Shown one piece after another: positions 36,333 through 45,460 of a DNA stretch of 64,000 nt. The translations under genes and the position numbers were made by a program. Below the pieces are notes generated by a model. It was not told the DNA's origin and did not search any database. It saw only the letters and a program-made list of their open reading frames with translations. The stretch comes from CAYSRJ01 sp964521865 (lineage in GTDB: Bacteria; Spirochaetota; B62-G9; DRHN01): contig CAZFTJ010000002.1 of NCBI GenBank assembly GCA_964521865.1, positions 124,001-188,000 on the forward strand. The letters are read 5' to 3'. Each line of letters opens with the position of its first letter. The stretch's first letter is position 1.

Positions 36333-37169
36333 TTATTTAACCGCACCCGCTGTCAGGCCGCTCACAAGTTGTTTTTCAATCAACAGAAAAAGCACAACAA
36401 CCGGTAATGTGGTGAGAAAGGAAACAGCCATAAGATAATTCCACAGGATCTTGTATTTACCGATAAACCCGTATATACCCAGGGTTAAGGGCCATAGCTT
36501 ATCGGTGGATATGAATGTAAAGACGATAAGAAACTCATTCCATGCCCAGATAAAAACAAAAATGACCGTTGCGACAATACCGGGTTTGGCAAGTGGAATC
36601 AGGATTCTGATAACCGCAGAAAATCTCGAGCAACCGTCAATCATCGCTGCCTCTTCGATATCCTTGGGAATGGATGAGAAATAACCTGTCAACAGCCAGA
36701 TGGAAAACGCCTGATTAAAAGCAGCGTATGTGATAATTATACTTCTATACGTATTGAGTGAATGATAGAAAGCCATCATCTTATACAAAGAAATGATAAC
36801 CACGATCGGTGAAAACATCTGTGTAACGAGTATGAGGAATAAAAAGGCCATTCTTCCCCGAAAGTTAATGCGGGCAACTGCGTAGGATGCCGGTAGAGCT
36901 ATAAATATAGTAAGGATAGTCGTTCCGATCGCATAAACGCCGCTGTTAGTAAAGTAGTGCGCAAGTCTTACATAGCGCCAGATATCAACATAATTTTTAA
37001 AAAGCAGTTTTCTAGGAAGCCAGTATGGGGGGGAAACGTATATTTCATCGCTTGGTTTAAGAGAAGTGAGTACCATCACAAGAAATGGAAAAATAATAAT
37101 GAGTAAAATTGGAATAACAACGGCATAAATAAGTACAAACTTGATTTTTCTTTCAAGCCCGAGTGTCAT
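36333..37169 (-). CDS. ABC transporter permease, MalG-like (first importer)
   Basis: 278 residues, six hydrophobic segments, with the EAA loop for ATPase contact 'IPKDIEEAAMIDGCSRFSAV'. Starts 1 bp after the stop of the other permease. Carbohydrate-uptake-type (CUT1). No ATPase gene is in the cassette. Confidence 0.93.
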   Translation of the reverse strand: MTLGLERKIKFVLIYAVVIPILLIIIFPFLVMVLTSLKPSDEIYVSPPYWLPRKLLFKNYVDIWRYVRLAHYFTNSGVYAIGTTILTIFIALPASYAVARINFRGRMAFLFLILVTQMFSPIVVIISLYKMMAFYHSLNTYRSIIITYAAFNQAFSIWLLTGYFSSIPKDIEEAAMIDGCSRFSAVIRILIPLAKPGIVATVIFVFIWAWNEFLIVFTFISTDKLWPLTLGIYGFIGKYKILWNYLMAVSFLTTLPVVVLFLLIEKQLVSGLTAGAVK

Positions 37170-37170
37170 T

Positions 37171-38055
37171 TTAGTCCTCTGCCCTGTATAAAAGCCATGC
37201 ATACAGGACACTGAAAATTAACAGCAATAAAAAAGTTATAACCGAAAGAGCGGATGCAATACCAAAATCCTGATAGAGAAATGCCTTTTCATATAGGTAG
37301 GTTATGATAATATCTGTCTGATTGGCCGGGTTGCCTCTTGTGATGACCCATATAATCGGGAATGAGTTGAAGATATATATGAAGTTCAACGTTGTGACTA
37401 TAAAAAAAACCGTTTTTAATAGAGGAAGGGTTATTTTGAAAAGGACCTTGATTTTGTTTGCGCCATCAACCCGCGCTGCCTCATATAATTCATCTGGAAT
37501 TGATTGCAGTCCTGCTAATAAGGTTATAGTGGTGAACGGAATCGAAACAATGACACCCACAAAAATCATGGCAGGAAATGATGTTTTCGGCGATGCGAGC
37601 CAGTGTATATTGTTTTTGATGACGTGAAGATCATGTAAAAGCCTGTTTACCATCCCGTATTCACCGTTAAAAAGCCATCTCCATAAAAGAGCGCTTATCA
37701 TAATCGAAGCTGCCCACGGAAGAATAAGAATGGCTCTTGAAAACTTCCTGCCGAAAAATCTATTATTTAATGCAAGAGATAATACAAGTGAAATGATTAT
37801 TGTAGGGACAACCATTCCAACGGTCCAGTAGAGCGTATTGATGAAAATTCTTATAAAAATGTCTTCTCGAAAAAGTCGTTTAAAATTATTAAGTCCGGCA
37901 AAATGCTCTATATTGCCGTAGAGGTCCATCGCAAAAAAAGAGCTGATAAATGTTTTTATAACGGGGTAAAATATTATGCTCGTTACCAGTACCAAACTGG
38001 GTACAAGGCATACATACGCAACCTTCTCTGTTTTTGTTATTTTTATGGCTTTCAC
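37171..38055 (-). CDS. ABC transporter permease, MalF-like (first importer)
   Basis: About 294 residues from the GTG at 38055. A longer frame to a TTG at 38127 would run through the hairpin at 38098-38123, so the internal start is preferred; its ribosome site is weak and the start is the least certain point. Six membrane spans and EAA motif 'IPDELYEAARVDGANKIKVL'. Pairs with the MalG-like permease 1 bp downstream. Confidence 0.85.
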   Translation of the reverse strand: MKAIKITKTEKVAYVCLVPSLVLVTSIIFYPVIKTFISSFFAMDLYGNIEHFAGLNNFKRLFREDIFIRIFINTLYWTVGMVVPTIIISLVLSLALNNRFFGRKFSRAILILPWAASIMISALLWRWLFNGEYGMVNRLLHDLHVIKNNIHWLASPKTSFPAMIFVGVIVSIPFTTITLLAGLQSIPDELYEAARVDGANKIKVLFKITLPLLKTVFFIVTTLNFIYIFNSFPIIWVITRGNPANQTDIIITYLYEKAFLYQDFGIASALSVITFLLLLIFSVLYAWLLYRAED

Positions 38056-38097
38056 CAAAAACTCGTTTCTTATATCATTTATCCAAAATAAAATAAT

Positions 38098-38123
38098 GGG
38101 CTCCCGGAGATATGTAGGAGCCC
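38098..38123 (-). promoter_or_regulatory. Hairpin between binding protein and permease genes
   Basis: GGGCTCC (38098-38104) and GGAGCCC (38117-38123) form a perfect 7-bp stem; on the minus strand T-rich sequence (CATTATTTTATTTTGG) follows. It lies 17 bp after the solute-binding-protein stop and could cause partial termination, giving more binding protein than permease. The second importer has an equivalent hairpin at 47281. Confidence 0.7.
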
Positions 38124-38140
38124 TCAAAGTTATTTAAAAT

Positions 38141-39382
38141 CTATTTACCCAGAATCTCTTTGTTGATTTTCACCACTGCATCGTCAAGTGCTTCTTTTGG
38201 ATCTTTCTGCCCTAAAATAGCAACCTGCCATGCTTTAATGACCTCAAGAACCATCGGCTCCCACTTGGGCTCTAATGGATAAAATCTCGTATGGGGCAAT
38301 AATTTGATGAAAGGGCCCAGCTCGGGGTCATTTGCAAGGTCATTTGCCGCATCTTTTGTAGTGGGCAGCATTCCCTCCGCCTTGATAAATCGCTCATGCC
38401 ATTTTTTTTGGTAGTAGAATTTAATGAAATTAAAAGCGTCTTCTTTATGCTCCGATCTCTTAAAGATCATAAGTGAATCAACAACTCCGAGATTGTACTG
38501 TTCTTTATCTCTTGGTATCGGTACCGCTCCAAGTCGCAGGTTCGGATTCTCGGATTTCGCAATTGTTGGAAAGAAATTCGCCGTCATCATCATCCCGATC
38601 TTCCCCGAAATCATTACTTTCTGCGTATCATCACGGTTTACTGTGCTCCAGCCGGGATATACGACATTATACTTGTGTACCAGGTCTTTTGCAAAATTCA
38701 ATGCCCTTAATCCTGCTTCGCTATTCACAACGCACCTGCCGTTTTCATCTTCCCATCTACCTCCTGCAGCCCAGAGGAAGTAGGAGATATAGGCCTGACC
38801 CTCGAAATTGGTTATAGGCATACCAAAAGCATAAAAATCAGGAGGGTTGTTGATTGCCAGGCAGGCCTTGACAAAATCATCAGCTGTTTCCGGAGGTTCA
38901 ATACCGGCCTTTTCAAATACATCCTTGTTGTAGAATAGAGCCCGAACAGACGCTAAAAGGGGCAGCCCGTAGGTTTTTCCATTATAAACACCTGATGCAA
39001 GAAGGCTTGGAATAAACTCACTTTTAAAACTCTCGTCCATATAGCCATCCAGCGGTTCCAAAAGCCCCTGATCCGCATACTGCACCATTATTGTATCGGT
39101 GTTCAGAACATCCGGCTCCTGTTTTGCTGATATCAGCGTTGTCGTTTTTTGATACACATTATCCCAGTTCACAACATCGAGCTCGACGTGAACATTGGGG
39201 TACTCCTTTTCAAAAGCTGCAATGAGGTCTTTCCAGAATGGAGTTGTTGCATCGCTGTACAATGCAGCCATGAACTTAATTGTTGCCTTTTTCCCCTTTC
39301 CTCCTCCTCCCGCAAAAACAAGTTGCAAATTGAAAAGAAACACGACAACCAGAATGAGCACAAAAATTCTTTTCTTAGACAT
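38141..39382 (-). CDS. ABC transporter solute-binding protein (family 1, sugar-type)
   Basis: 413 residues. Signal peptide 1-24 ending VFA then GGGG, a leader style common in spirochaetes. The mature chain has the family features 'FKAAFEKEYPNV'-like (here 'LIAAFEKEYPNVHVEL'), 'PDVLNTDTIMVQYADQGLLE' and 'GLPLLASVRALFYNKDVFEK'. AAGGAGG before the ATG. The ligand is presumably a small sugar, amine or polyol; no ligand contacts can be read. First gene of the cassette, so the promoter is upstream of 39382. Confidence 0.93.
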   Translation of the reverse strand: MSKKRIFVLILVVVFLFNLQLVFAGGGGKGKKATIKFMAALYSDATTPFWKDLIAAFEKEYPNVHVELDVVNWDNVYQKTTTLISAKQEPDVLNTDTIMVQYADQGLLEPLDGYMDESFKSEFIPSLLASGVYNGKTYGLPLLASVRALFYNKDVFEKAGIEPPETADDFVKACLAINNPPDFYAFGMPITNFEGQAYISYFLWAAGGRWEDENGRCVVNSEAGLRALNFAKDLVHKYNVVYPGWSTVNRDDTQKVMISGKIGMMMTANFFPTIAKSENPNLRLGAVPIPRDKEQYNLGVVDSLMIFKRSEHKEDAFNFIKFYYQKKWHERFIKAEGMLPTTKDAANDLANDPELGPFIKLLPHTRFYPLEPKWEPMVLEVIKAWQVAILGQKDPKEALDDAVVKINKEILGK

Positions 39383-39519
39383 TGTGCGCCTCCTTATAAA
39401 ATTTAATTAAATAGAGAACAACATTTATCGTTCCACTATTTTTTAAAATAAGCCTTCGATACTTCTGTAATTGTAGATTCTACTCTTACCCTGCGTATAA
39501 CGGTTTCTTGTACGAGAGG

Positions 39520-40791
39520 CTATGAGTATTCTTTAATCACCTTTTCGATTGCATCGGCAATCTGCTCCATATCTTTTTCGGAACAGGTCGGAAAAGCAAA
39601 ACAGGTGAACGTATGCGCCTCATGCCACCGCGCGTTCGGCACCTCCACTCCGCTGTAATCAACACTCGCAGGATCGGTGTACTCTTTAGAGGTAAATGGA
39701 AATCCCGACCTTCCAAAGGCCCTCTTCCCGGTGAACGCCTCTTCTGTATGACACTGCGGCCAGAATACCTTCCAGCACGGCGCTCCCTCGGCACTCACAG
39801 CCTCCACAAACTCTTTGATGTCACATCTCATACCCTCTATATCAAGGGAAAATGCAAGCACATACCAGCCGTTCTTTCGTCGGGGAGTGTCAACAGGTAC
39901 ATACTTTATCTGCGGCAGTTCCTTCAGACGATCGATGAGTATGTACGCATTGCGCCTCCTCATCGGAAGATTCCAGGTGTCCATCCGATCAAGCTCCGTC
40001 AGCCCGATCGCAGACTGCATCTCCGTCATCCGGTAGTTCCACCCCACCATGTTGTGTATGTACGGAAGCTTCTGCTCCATCTCGAGTAAATTAAGCCGCC
40101 TCTGGACATCGTAGCCGTGATCCCTGAAACTGCGCGCAGCCCACGCAAGCCCCTCGTCATCAGTCGTTATCATACCACCTTCACCACCCGTTGTAAACGT
40201 CTTGTTCTGGCAAAAACTGCATCCAGCTATATCCCCTATCGTGCCAGTCCTCCTCCCCCTGTACTCCCCCCCAAATGCCTCCGCATTGTCCTCAATCACA
40301 TAAAGAGCATGCCTCCTCGCAAATCCGAGAATCGAGTCCATGTCGCATACATTACCGTAGAGATGCACCGGAATTATCGCCTTCGTCCGTTCGTTGACCA
40401 GCTTCTCGGCGGACTCGACACTGATACAGTGGTCCTCCAGATTTACATCCGCAAACCGCGGTATCGCCCCCGCCTGCACAACCGAAAAACTCGTCGCAAT
40501 GAAAGTGTAGGAGGGCACTATCACCTCATCTCCAGGCCCTATCCCGAGCGATGTGATCGCCGTGTGCAGAGCTGCCGTACCAGTCCCCACACTGATTGCA
40601 TACCGGCTCCCCTGCCATTCCGCAAACCTCTTCTCAAATTCCATCCCCTTCGGACCCGTCCAGTAGTTCACCTTCCCCGATTTCAGCACGTCAACAACTG
40701 CCTCGATTGCGGCATCGTTAAAATGAGGCCAGCCGGTAAGCTTATTCCTTACCGCCTTCGGCCCCCCGTTTATCGCAAGACGCTCAGCCAT
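39520..40791 (-). CDS. DegT/DnrJ/EryC1-family PLP aminotransferase
   Basis: 423 residues from the ATG at 40791 (AAGGAG 7 bases upstream). Features: 'AISVGTGTAALHTAITSLG', 'VPSYTFIATSFSVVQAGAI', 'VIEDNAEAFGGEYRGRR' and the PLP lysine in 'SFCQNKTFTTGGEGG'. Distinct in sequence from the DegT protein at 34139, so the two are not a recent duplication. Placed between the first importer and the amine-dehydrogenase genes. Confidence 0.92.
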   Translation of the reverse strand: MAERLAINGGPKAVRNKLTGWPHFNDAAIEAVVDVLKSGKVNYWTGPKGMEFEKRFAEWQGSRYAISVGTGTAALHTAITSLGIGPGDEVIVPSYTFIATSFSVVQAGAIPRFADVNLEDHCISVESAEKLVNERTKAIIPVHLYGNVCDMDSILGFARRHALYVIEDNAEAFGGEYRGRRTGTIGDIAGCSFCQNKTFTTGGEGGMITTDDEGLAWAARSFRDHGYDVQRRLNLLEMEQKLPYIHNMVGWNYRMTEMQSAIGLTELDRMDTWNLPMRRRNAYILIDRLKELPQIKYVPVDTPRRKNGWYVLAFSLDIEGMRCDIKEFVEAVSAEGAPCWKVFWPQCHTEEAFTGKRAFGRSGFPFTSKEYTDPASVDYSGVEVPNARWHEAHTFTCFAFPTCSEKDMEQIADAIEKVIKEYS

Positions 40792-40926
40792 AGCACGCTC
40801 CTTTCCGGGATTCATCCACTCAATTCAATATTAAAAAATTTGCAGAAATAACACAGGGATTCACTGTTTGCAGCACGTTTCCCATATCACCGGCTGAAAA
40901 TACAAATGTTCATCGGACGACTATTT

Positions 40927-41214
40927 TCAATCAGATAGAATCCTTTCCTTCGCTTCGAGAAACGCACGGGAAGGAATAAGCCGTACGGGTGGTCGCGTCG
41001 TTACAGGAGGCAGTGATTCTTTTGCAATATTAAGTTCTGCCCGGAGGATTCTCCGTATCAGCAGAGCGCAGGTTCCTCCCTGGCACAATCCCATTCCGGC
41101 ACGTGTGATTCTTTTTACCGCATCGAGGTCCCTTGCGCCAAGCCGTATTGCCCTTTTTATTTCTCCGAGATTGATTTCCTCACATCTGCATACAATGATG
41201 TCATCGTTATTCAA
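40927..41214 (-). CDS. BFD-like [2Fe-2S] protein (split subunit of amine dehydrogenase)
   Basis: 95 residues from a TTG at 41214, with GGAGG 9 bases upstream; it overlaps the stop of the 4Fe-4S gene by 8 bases. The BFD [2Fe-2S] pattern is 'IIVCRCEEINLGEIKRAI' and 'GLCQGGTCALLI'. In HcnB and sarcosine-dehydrogenase alpha chains this domain is the C-terminal part of the FAD protein; here it is a separate gene. Confidence 0.88.
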   Translation of the reverse strand: MNNDDIIVCRCEEINLGEIKRAIRLGARDLDAVKRITRAGMGLCQGGTCALLIRRILRAELNIAKESLPPVTTRPPVRLIPSRAFLEAKERILSD

Positions 41215-41722
41215 GTTGGGCAACCTCCGCTTTTTTAGTCTGTATACTGCGAATAGAATTAAAGAATTCCTTTCCCACTTCAATAGTCACGATCACCGTT
41301 CTATCGAATTTCTTCAACTGCCGGACCTTTCTAACCACCCCATCACACACATGAACACCATGTCTGTTATATGCACCGACCACCTCTCCTTCTTCAGGCA
41401 GGGGAAGCAGCTCATAGGGTATAGAGACCGCTGCATTCCGATCATTATAATTTTTTTCGATCATAAAAATCGCCAGACCTGGACAGATGGCAATGCAGAT
41501 CCCACAACCGTTGCATTTCTCACCGTCGATGGATGGGAGGTTGGTAATCGGCTCACCGACTGTGATTGCATTGACAGGACATACATTTTCACACGGGTTG
41601 CATGGAATATCCTCAACACATTCAATAACGACAACACGTCTTTTCTCAATATTTTCATCTCCCGGCCAGCCGGGAGATTCCCGTATCTCTTCTTCAGTCA
41701 GTACACCACAGCCCGTTTCCAT
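41207..41722 (-). CDS. Dicluster 4Fe-4S ferredoxin-type subunit
   Basis: 171 residues. Two four-Cys sites: 'IPCNPCENVCPVNAI' and 'KCNGCGICIAICPGLAI'. The C-terminal 80 residues are a small beta domain without recognised family. It probably wires the flavoprotein to electron acceptors. GGAGG before the ATG; overlaps the BFD gene by 8 bases and starts 11 bp after the FAD gene. Confidence 0.88.
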   Translation of the reverse strand: METGCGVLTEEEIRESPGWPGDENIEKRRVVVIECVEDIPCNPCENVCPVNAITVGEPITNLPSIDGEKCNGCGICIAICPGLAIFMIEKNYNDRNAAVSIPYELLPLPEEGEVVGAYNRHGVHVCDGVVRKVRQLKKFDRTVIVTIEVGKEFFNSIRSIQTKKAEVAQLE

Positions 41723-41733
41723 TCAGGCCCTCC

Positions 41734-42834
41734 TTACCTCCCCAGATTATACCTTTGATAAATATCTTCTTTACATTGTTTTCTCTCATCTCCAAATGAG
41801 CCTATTCGTAGCTCCGCTAAGCTCTTATTGATTATACCCTTCATGCTGTCGTATTCTTCCCGGGACAGTTTACCCAAGGAATATGTAACTGAAACTCCTG
41901 CAAGTTTCCCCTCCTCCATTGCAGTTGAGGCTTCTTCGATTCCCGTGATGTCACCTGCAGCATATATGTCTTTTTTCGAAGTACACATACTTTTATTGTG
42001 CAGAGGTAGAAATCCACCAAGGCCCTCAATATATTCAATTCTACACTGCGCCAGCCGGGCGAGCTCCACCAGCGGCCTGAGACCCACCGCAATGCAGATA
42101 AGATCCACCCCCAACTTTTTTTCTGTTCCATACCGTATGGTACAATTTTTACCTACTTCAACAACAGTTGCTTCTTCAACCGACTCTTTACCATCAGCAG
42201 TTAGTATTGTATGTGATAAAAGAATGGGTACCCCCAATCGGCATAACTTCGCGGCATGTACATGCCAGCCTGATATTTTTGGTAATGCCTCGATGAGAGC
42301 CACCACCTCTGCTCCTGCCTGAATCAATTGATATGAGACAATCAAGCCCACATTACCGGATCCAATCATTAAAACCCTTTGACCCGGAAGCACACCATTG
42401 ACATTGATCATTGTCTGGACTGCACCTGCACCCATAACCCCGGGTAGAGTCCATCCTTTAAAATTAAGCGGATTCTCAACCGCACCTGTTGCAAGAATCA
42501 CCTTCTTTGCACGTATCGGTGAGACCTTGCCCTCACTGAAAATCCCAACTGTATTTTCCTCGAATACACCGAAGGCTATTGATTTTAAAAGAACGTTGAC
42601 CTTGAGTCTCTCAATTTCTTCCAGAAGCTTCTCTCCGATGCGAAAGCCTCTTACACCTGCATTATGCCGGTGCGAACCAAAAAATTTGTGAATCTGTTTA
42701 AAGAGCTGCCCGCCGGGTCTGAGATTTTCATCAACAATTGTCGTTTCAACGCCATGCTCTGCGGCTTCGACGGCAGATGAAAGCCCGGCGGGCCCCGCCC
42801 CGATAATTAACAATTCAGTATCATAACGGCCCAA
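41734..42834 (-). CDS. FAD/NAD(P)-binding subunit of a heteromeric dehydrogenase (HcnB-like)
   Basis: 366 residues from a TTG at 42834 with GGAG 7 bases upstream. Two dinucleotide folds: 'LLIIGAGPAGLSSAVEAAEHG' and 'RVLMIGSGNVGLIVSY', and the 'IYAAGDITGIEEASTAMEEG' helix. Resembles the HcnB / proline- and sarcosine-dehydrogenase alpha family but is shortened: its BFD domain is a separate gene (40927). Partners are likely the 2Fe-2S protein at 42845 and the FAD protein at 44223. Confidence 0.9.
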   Translation of the reverse strand: MGRYDTELLIIGAGPAGLSSAVEAAEHGVETTIVDENLRPGGQLFKQIHKFFGSHRHNAGVRGFRIGEKLLEEIERLKVNVLLKSIAFGVFEENTVGIFSEGKVSPIRAKKVILATGAVENPLNFKGWTLPGVMGAGAVQTMINVNGVLPGQRVLMIGSGNVGLIVSYQLIQAGAEVVALIEALPKISGWHVHAAKLCRLGVPILLSHTILTADGKESVEEATVVEVGKNCTIRYGTEKKLGVDLICIAVGLRPLVELARLAQCRIEYIEGLGGFLPLHNKSMCTSKKDIYAAGDITGIEEASTAMEEGKLAGVSVTYSLGKLSREEYDSMKGIINKSLAELRIGSFGDERKQCKEDIYQRYNLGR

Positions 42835-42844
42835 ATCAACTCTC

Positions 42845-43144
42845 CTATACTTCCTGACTCTCGATTACCATTCCATCCTCAACAGCGGTTACACAGGTTC
42901 GCACATTGGGTACTCCATTTACTTTCATGATACAGTCGGTGCATCTTCCAACAGCACAAAACAGTCCCCTGGGGCTGTGGTTTTTTGCCGTGTAGCGGAA
43001 TACTTGAATATTCTGTGCAACCAGGGCAGATGCGATCGGTTCCCCTTCGAATGCCTCTATTCTCTTTCCGTTTACCGTTATCGTCACCTTTTTTCCCCAT
43101 CCATCGTATTCAAGAATCGGATGTTTCATAATCCTCGCGCCCAT
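42845..43144 (-). CDS. 2Fe-2S subunit of a heteromeric dehydrogenase (HcnA-like)
   Basis: 99 residues from the ATG at 43144, with GAGGG about 5 bases upstream. Plant-type 2Fe-2S motif 'LFCAVGRCTDCIMKVNG' plus 'VRTCVT'. HcnA-type subunits sit with FAD-binding HcnB and HcnC partners in hydrogen-cyanide synthase, proline and sarcosine dehydrogenases. Closely spaced with neighbours (8 bp after the UroD-fold gene). Confidence 0.9.
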   Translation of the reverse strand: MGARIMKHPILEYDGWGKKVTITVNGKRIEAFEGEPIASALVAQNIQVFRYTAKNHSPRGLFCAVGRCTDCIMKVNGVPNVRTCVTAVEDGMVIESQEV

Positions 43145-43152
43145 CGATCCCC

Positions 43153-44205
43153 TCACCTGTATGCATTGAAGGCTCTGACACTTGCCAGCACATTCGCTTC
43201 CGGATAAGTGGGCCTGTACCACCGGATAACAACCGGCATATAACCCCCCTCACGAGTATTGAAACTCCTGACAAGTCTGTGAGCTTCTTCCTCGACCTTT
43301 TCCGGTGTGGCCCTGGCCAGTGTATCACGCATATCAACAGACGCCCTGATACATTTTTTACCCTTGAAATAATCGGCGATCTCTTTGACGCCCACATCGT
43401 TTGGTTCCATAAATTGCACGCAATCAGTCTCAAGGGACATGATACCTTCAAAAATGGCAGATATATTCCCGTCAAACAGAATACCGGAATACATGTTTTG
43501 TTCATGAACGAACGCAAAAAAATCTTTATACATCGGTAGAAATTCATCTACGAAAACAGCCGGTGAAAACATCAATCCCCCGGTTCCGGCAATCTCATCT
43601 ATGAGGTTGATCATATGAGCACCGATCCCCTTGAAGAGGAGAACGATTTTCTTTTGAAAATCAAATATTTTGCGTATCAATTCCTTGATCAGAGGCAAAT
43701 CATCGATCAATTTCATAAGAAGGTTGTCATACCCGAGCATCGCAAAAGCGACGAGGAAGGGTCCGGGGTCGATATACCCGGTAATAAAACGGTCCCTGTA
43801 CCGTCTGTCGATTACTTCGTTCACATTGGCAAAAAATGGTGCTGCTATTGAAATATCGGGTAAATCGAACTCGCTGAGATCCTCTTTACCCCTCAGTGGG
43901 TTCTCGAGAATAACGTACGCCGAACTTTTATCTTTTGGTACTTTATACAATACTCCCCATTCATCCTTCCTCAACGGTTCAGCTTCTTCGGTTTCTCCCA
44001 ACTCTGTGAGTGTCCAATTGTAGCCGAGCCAAAATGCATCGAAATCCTCCGTTCCAGGAATGAACTCAACAGTTTCGGGGTCGAGCGTATGATAGGCAGT
44101 ATATATCTGCGGAACGTCGAGCAGTTCGATTGGGAGATACGTAGGGTTTTTAAACTCTATCGCTCTTCTGACTGTATCGATTTTATCGTATTTCCGATTT
44201 TTCAT
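43153..44205 (-). CDS. Uroporphyrinogen-decarboxylase-fold protein
   Basis: 350 residues from the ATG at 44205. TIM-barrel family that includes UroD and the cobalamin:CoM/THF methyltransferases. The position that normally reads L-H-I-C-G-N in MtaA/MtbA-type methyltransferases reads 'ILFDGNISAIFEG', so the His and Cys zinc ligands are missing. It may therefore not be a zinc methyltransferase of that type. Its location beside an amine dehydrogenase and an MttB-family gene suggests a role in demethylation; that is inference. Confidence 0.85.
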   Translation of the reverse strand: MKNRKYDKIDTVRRAIEFKNPTYLPIELLDVPQIYTAYHTLDPETVEFIPGTEDFDAFWLGYNWTLTELGETEEAEPLRKDEWGVLYKVPKDKSSAYVILENPLRGKEDLSEFDLPDISIAAPFFANVNEVIDRRYRDRFITGYIDPGPFLVAFAMLGYDNLLMKLIDDLPLIKELIRKIFDFQKKIVLLFKGIGAHMINLIDEIAGTGGLMFSPAVFVDEFLPMYKDFFAFVHEQNMYSGILFDGNISAIFEGIMSLETDCVQFMEPNDVGVKEIADYFKGKKCIRASVDMRDTLARATPEKVEEEAHRLVRSFNTREGGYMPVVIRWYRPTYPEANVLASVRAFNAYR

Positions 44206-44222
44206 TTTTATATTTTCCCTCC

Positions 44223-45416
44223 CTATAGCCTGCCGAGATAGTCGGCAAGTAACGTGTAGTTGTACCGCTTTGGAAGATCTATGGTCATATTTTGAAAACG
44301 ATCCGGATTGAAAATATCGAGGTCCGTCTCCGACTCCTGACCTATAACAAGATCTGCAAGCAGCGAGGCGATATACGGAATAAACGCCATGCCGTTGGGA
44401 AATCCGCAAATTACATAAAGTCCGTCGGCAATGCCGCTTTTTCCCGCAAGTGGAAGGCCGTCCGGTGTTGTTCCCATGGTACCTGCCCAGCAGCGTAGAA
44501 TATTCACATACCCCAATTCGGGAAATATTTTTGCGAGTAACGAGGCATTCTTCAGAGTATCTTTCCAGCTCATGGTATAGTCGTACTGCTCGTCTATCGA
44601 ACGCGGCCTGTCCGGTCCCCCACCAAGCAGTATATGGCCGGTTTTAAATTGGGTAGAACCATAAATTATCTCACCTTCAAGTACGACTTCGAATGCAGGC
44701 GCATCAAAGAGAGGATACGTTTCTGAAAGCGCGGCATGCGAACGGAGGGGTATAACGGGCAGCTCAGGCAGAATATCTTTTGTCCAGGCACTTGTTGCCA
44801 GTACAACCGTATCGGCGTAGAAAGATTCACCCTGAGATTCGACACCCTTAACTTTACCGGATTCGACGACCAGCCGTTTTATATTACAATCAGTAATCAC
44901 CTTTACACCGTTTTTTATACCCTTGTCGATCAACCCAAAGGTCAGATTGAATGGATACACATTACCGTCCGTCCGCCGGTACCGCGCTCCGAGCAGGTAG
45001 TCTGCACAGTGGGGAGAAGCTTCATGAAGCTCTTTCCAATCGAGAAACTCGATTTCATTATCACCCGCCTGCTTCTGCATCTCACAAAGGACCTTTAATT
45101 CATTATACTCATCTTCAGTTGCAGCAATATCCAGACTGCCGACCTGTCTGAACTCGATATCGAAATCAAGCTCCCTTTGATACTCTTTGAGGAGCTCAAC
45201 AGACTTCTTTGAGTAGCGAAGCCTCTTCAGTATCGCTTTTTCATCTTTATCGCGGCCGTCAAGCTGAATGACCTGACCTCCGTTTCGTCCTGAAGCGCCG
45301 GACGCGATATTTCCCCTTTCGACAAGAATAACCTGTATACCTTTTTGCGACAGATTGAAGGCCGTGGCAGCTCCCGCTAATCCGCCTCCGACAATTATGA
45401 CTTCACTGGTTTCCAT
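44223..45416 (-). CDS. FAD-dependent amine oxidoreductase (DadA/HcnC-type)
   Basis: 397 residues from the ATG at 45416, which gives the canonical 'EVIIVGGGLAGAATAFNLS' start. A GTG at 45464 overlapping the permease stop would add 16 residues. The domain has 'ERGNIASGASGRNGGQV' and 'RCWAGTMGTTPDGLPLAG', typical of glycine/D-amino-acid/sarcosine oxidases. It is the substrate-oxidising chain of the heteromeric dehydrogenase encoded at 41734-43144. Confidence 0.92.
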   Translation of the reverse strand: METSEVIIVGGGLAGAATAFNLSQKGIQVILVERGNIASGASGRNGGQVIQLDGRDKDEKAILKRLRYSKKSVELLKEYQRELDFDIEFRQVGSLDIAATEDEYNELKVLCEMQKQAGDNEIEFLDWKELHEASPHCADYLLGARYRRTDGNVYPFNLTFGLIDKGIKNGVKVITDCNIKRLVVESGKVKGVESQGESFYADTVVLATSAWTKDILPELPVIPLRSHAALSETYPLFDAPAFEVVLEGEIIYGSTQFKTGHILLGGGPDRPRSIDEQYDYTMSWKDTLKNASLLAKIFPELGYVNILRCWAGTMGTTPDGLPLAGKSGIADGLYVICGFPNGMAFIPYIASLLADLVIGQESETDLDIFNPDRFQNMTIDLPKRYNYTLLADYLGRL

Positions 45417-45460
45417 TATATTTTGTATTCTCCATCTAGTGGGGCCTATACTGCAAAAAA

